NCBI GenBank assembly: GCA_001600415.1
Contig: BCJX01000018.1
Span: 581,856-639,095 of the forward strand
Direction of reading: 5' to 3'
Source of the DNA: Pascua guehoae
Lineage: Eukaryota > Basidiomycota > Tremellomycetes > Trichosporonales > Trichosporonaceae
DNA length: 57,240 nt
Shown here piece after piece: positions 54,325 through 57,240 of this stretch. Below the pieces are notes generated by a model, which worked only from the letters and a program-made list of their open reading frames with translations, searched no databases and was not told the origin of the DNA. How positions within the stretch are numbered: position 1 is the stretch's first letter; each line of letters starts with the position of its first letter. The position numbers and the translations under genes are program-made.

Positions 54325-57240
54325 TGCGCGTACGCAAGTGAGCGTCAGCGAGCGGGCGAGAGCGTGCGTGAGCGAGCGGGCGAGAGCGTGTGTGAGCGAG
54401 TGGGCGAGAGCGTGTGTGAGCGAGTGTGCGCGAGCGTGCTCAACCCGAGAGGCTAGCCGTATCTCCCACCTCTGCTCGTGTTGCAGCGCAGAAGCGCGCT
54501 TTCCGTTGCCCGCATTGCCCGTCTCCTCGTCGTGCTCAACGCGCCCCGTGTACCCGCTGCCCGTGTTGCCCATCTCCATCGCCCATCCAACCTAGGCCAT
54601 CCCAATCCCAATCCCAATGCCCACCACCATCGCCACCCATCGTCCCCACTTTGCCCATGTCACGTGCTCACGGGAACGTGGACCTGTGGGACCTTGCCAT
54701 AGCCACCAGCTGTATAGAACACATGCACGACGTCACACGCAACAGGTGACCACAGGCTGGCGGTGTGGGCGCCAAGCGACAATGCGCATGCGGACTCGGA
54801 CTGTGCGAGGAGCATTGGCGTGGTCTGAAGTCAGCAGTGTGGGAAACTCACTGCACACGTTGGATCAGGCGAGTAGATGTCTGCGGGCGCCCTTGTGGGG
54901 CGTCGCTGGCAACGGCGTTGGCATGGCTGCCCGACATGCATACAGCGCAGCATTGGCGTAGGCGGTGGCGGGAAACAACAAGGTCATGTGACTCGGTCCA
55001 CAAAGTGGCATTCCGAATGCCCCCAGCACCAAGTGCCCTTCCGAATCCCCCCCCATACCACCACACAGAAGCATCCCGAGATCCACACACTAGGCGTCGG
55101 CGCCAAACCATACTCGCCGCATCCCAGTGGTACGCCGCGGACAAAGTTCAGACGCACACTAGCGGGCGCAACCATGTAGCTACCGTAGTCCGGCGTCTGC
55201 GTGCAGCTGCGTCTGGCCCAGGTTTGGAGGCGTGGAGGCGTACCCCAGGTCGAGGTGGGGGCAAACGCAAACGTCAAACGGTGTCTTGTGTTCCTTGGCC
55301 CTTTGTTGCTGTTCATGCTTGCAGGGCTGTGCGCATGAAGCAAGGGCGGGACAGCGGAGCGAGAGACGCAGAGTCTGCGGCACGGGCCGGCGACTAGAAG
55401 GCGTGCTGTGCGTGTTCCCCGTGTTCCGTGTTCCGTGTTCCGTCCAAGGTACGGCACAGAAAGGTTCATTCGCCGGCGCGCTTCCATGTGACGGATGCTG
55501 GTGCACTGCCCCACTAACTTTTGTGTTTCCGACCCCCGACTTGGAATGCTCGTTTGGCACGGGTCGCGGTCGCTGTCGAGGTGACGGTCGTAGGCGTGGG
55601 CAGAGTCGTAGGCATAGTCGCACGCAGAGTCGCGGGCAAGGTCGCAGGTAAAGTCGCAGGTAAAGTCCCAGTCGCAGGCCGAGTCCCAGTCCCAGTCCCA
55701 GTCCAGTCCCAGTCCCAGTCCCAGTCCACTCCCAGCCGCACTCCCACTCCCCCGTACCTAATACCCTCCGACCCCCCCGGCGACTGGTATTCCAGTCATC
55801 CACCTTGACAACCATGACAGAAAGATGACACCCGTGTCAGATCAGTCGCCGCACCCCGCCCCGCGATGGCTTGCGCCGTGGCACGGCAGCGACAAGAACG
55901 GCCGGGCGGTGCCGGGTCGGCCAGGGGGCATTACACGCTCCCCGCACTGGCACTCGTTCGCCTCAACGGTATGCAGGCCGAGGAGCCCGGGTGGGGTGTA
56001 CCGGTGTACTGGTGTGGTACCCGCATCTGCCCCATTCTCGGATCGGCGACCGAGACCACGGGCATCTACCGCTTTCTCGGATCGACAGAGACCACGGGCA
56101 TACACGAGCATCCGGACCCCGCACGTCACCGAGCTGTTCGTAAGTCTAGTGGTCAGGGTGAGTGGCACGTAAGTGGGGACGCGGGGTAGGTCCGCATTTC
56201 CTGCTCTGGATGCGTCTGTTCGGATTGCAAGACACGAGCCGCGTACGGGTCTTGGAATGGAGCAGTTCGTATCCTTGAGGCTGCATCGCCTCATGGAGGC
56301 TCGGTGAGCTAGGAGCAGAGTGCAGAGTGGCCGAAATGGGTTCTGGCGTCCTTGCTTCCTGTTGTGTTGGAAGGCGGTGCGAGTGCCGATGTCGAGGCAG
56401 GCATCCCCCAATCGAGGCGAGCTAGGCCTGCCTACAGTCGACAACTTGCTTGCCTTCAACTTGCTTCGGCAACTTGCTTGCTTGCGACGTGCTTGCTTGC
56501 GACTTGCTTGCTTGTGACTTGCTTCCTTGCGACTTGCTTCCTTGCTTCCTCACGTGCTGCCAGCCGTCTACACTACCGCAGTGGTACGCCCTGATCCGAA
56601 ACTGGTCCGTCCCGCTGTGAGACAAGTCACGCCGTGATCTGCACCACCTAGCGATATCAGTATCCCGCCGAGACATTGTGGCCGGCAGGAGTGCGACTAC
56701 GGCGATAGACGAGTATCGGCCATCCCCTAGCGCCTCTCGCTGCTGTTACTCGTTTGAGAAGCGTGACCATGTCAGGTATCAATCAGGAGAGTTTAGACAT
56801 TTTTTTTTTCTAGCAGGGCGCCACGGTGAGCTAGATCCATGATCCAAGATCCAAGATGCACAGAACCACATCCACAAGTCCACAGGTCGAAAGTGCAGGT
56901 CCTGGGGCAGACGGGGTAGGCAGACCCAAGTAGGCTGGCGGGGTTCCCCTGGGCGCCTTGCTAGCCGTTTCATGTGGCCACGACCCCAGCCACAGTGGCG
57001 GGTAGCAGGTGGCAGCTGGGGGCAGCCTAGTGTGTTGGTACTACGGGTAAGTAGGCTGTGCGGTGTTGTGCTGTGCTGTGTTGTGCTGTGCTGCGTTGTG
57101 TTGTGGCCTTGAGCATTGTGGGGTTGGAGCGGGGTTGGGGTGGGGTTGGGGTGGGGTTGGGGTGGGGTTGGGTTGAAGATGGGCTTGCGAGGCGGTGAAT
57201 GCTGCGTTGTAGCCACAGCTCTGGAGGTCGTCGGCATGTG
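54325..57240. other. Gene-free right end with several simple-repeat arrays
   Basis: No coding sequence or tRNA is supported. Repeats seen: GAGCGAGCGGGCGAGAGCGT-like 24-nt units (54337-54436) directly after the MIM1-like stop; GTCGCAGG/CCCAGT hexamer-type array (55600-55735); a ~36-nt imperfect duplication around GAGACCACGGGCAT (56035-56105); ACTTGCTTGC/GCGACTTGCTTCC units (56440-56560); TGTGCTGTGT (57057-57110); and a GGGGTTGGGGT array (57118-57176). Confidence 0.6.
57118..57176. repeat. GGGGTTGGGGT tandem array
   Basis: About 59 nt of alternating GGGG, TT and T with at least seven G runs of four, close to the window end. It has the composition of a G-quadruplex-forming minisatellite. It is not a canonical TTAGGG telomere array. 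Confidence 0.75.

Noticed and set aside
55842..56459. 205-codon minus-strand frame
   Set aside because: Overlaps an imperfect tandem duplication, no recognisable domain, and codon use unlike the real genes.

Overview
This window looks like nuclear DNA of a basidiomycete yeast or yeast-like fungus, most likely Tremellomycetes (Trichosporonales-type). Genes are GC-rich and strongly codon-biased. They are broken by many short introns (about 35-150 nt, GTGAGT/GTACGT donors, CTNAC branch points). UTRs are C/T-rich, tRNAs carry introns, and the gene set is typically fungal. The taxon is inferred from style only. Exon boundaries below were worked out by eye, by requiring a GT-AG junction, a conserved reading frame and family similarity across the join.

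Layout. 1-3.4 kb: 5'-incomplete oxysterol-binding-protein homologue. 6.1-8.7 kb: long Ser/Pro-rich single-pass membrane protein preceded by an 81-nt C run. 10.1-11.5 kb: NFKBIL1-like protein. 12.8-16.9 kb: divergent pair of the 26S proteasome ATPase Rpt4 and the tRNA m5U54 methyltransferase Trm2. 17.1-18.1 kb: tail-anchored SNARE-like protein whose ATG appears to be split by an intron. 19.8-25.4 kb: clathrin heavy chain. 25.9-30.5 kb: divergent pair of a SWIM+RING protein and a ten-finger zinc-finger protein. 30.8-31.6 kb: cluster of palindromic repeats abutting a truncated second clathrin heavy chain 3' end. 32.6-40.3 kb: tRNA-Asp, tRNA-Pro, tRNA-Val and a tRNA-like Pol III candidate around the divergent pair ZNG1-type CobW GTPase / CIA1. 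42.4-43.0 kb: small hypothetical protein. 43.6-49.5 kb: ARL5-type GTPase divergent from FGAM synthase (ADE6). 50.8-54.3 kb: ZUP1-type deubiquitinase divergent from a MIM1/TOM13 mitochondrial outer-membrane protein. 54.3-57.2 kb: no gene seen, only simple repeats.

The genes are core eukaryotic functions: vesicle traffic (clathrin, ARL5, ORP, SNARE-like), ubiquitin-proteasome (Rpt4, ZUP1-like, SWIM-RING), metal cofactors (CIA1, ZNG1), purine synthesis, tRNA modification and mitochondrial import. There is no operon, phage or CRISPR logic. Several neighbours are divergently transcribed from compact shared promoters. The least ordinary parts are the SWIM-RING/multi-finger pair with its symmetric phase-1 finger exons, the clathrin 3' fragment next to palindromes, the tRNA-like Pol III candidate, the split start codon and the sense-biased poly-C tracts.
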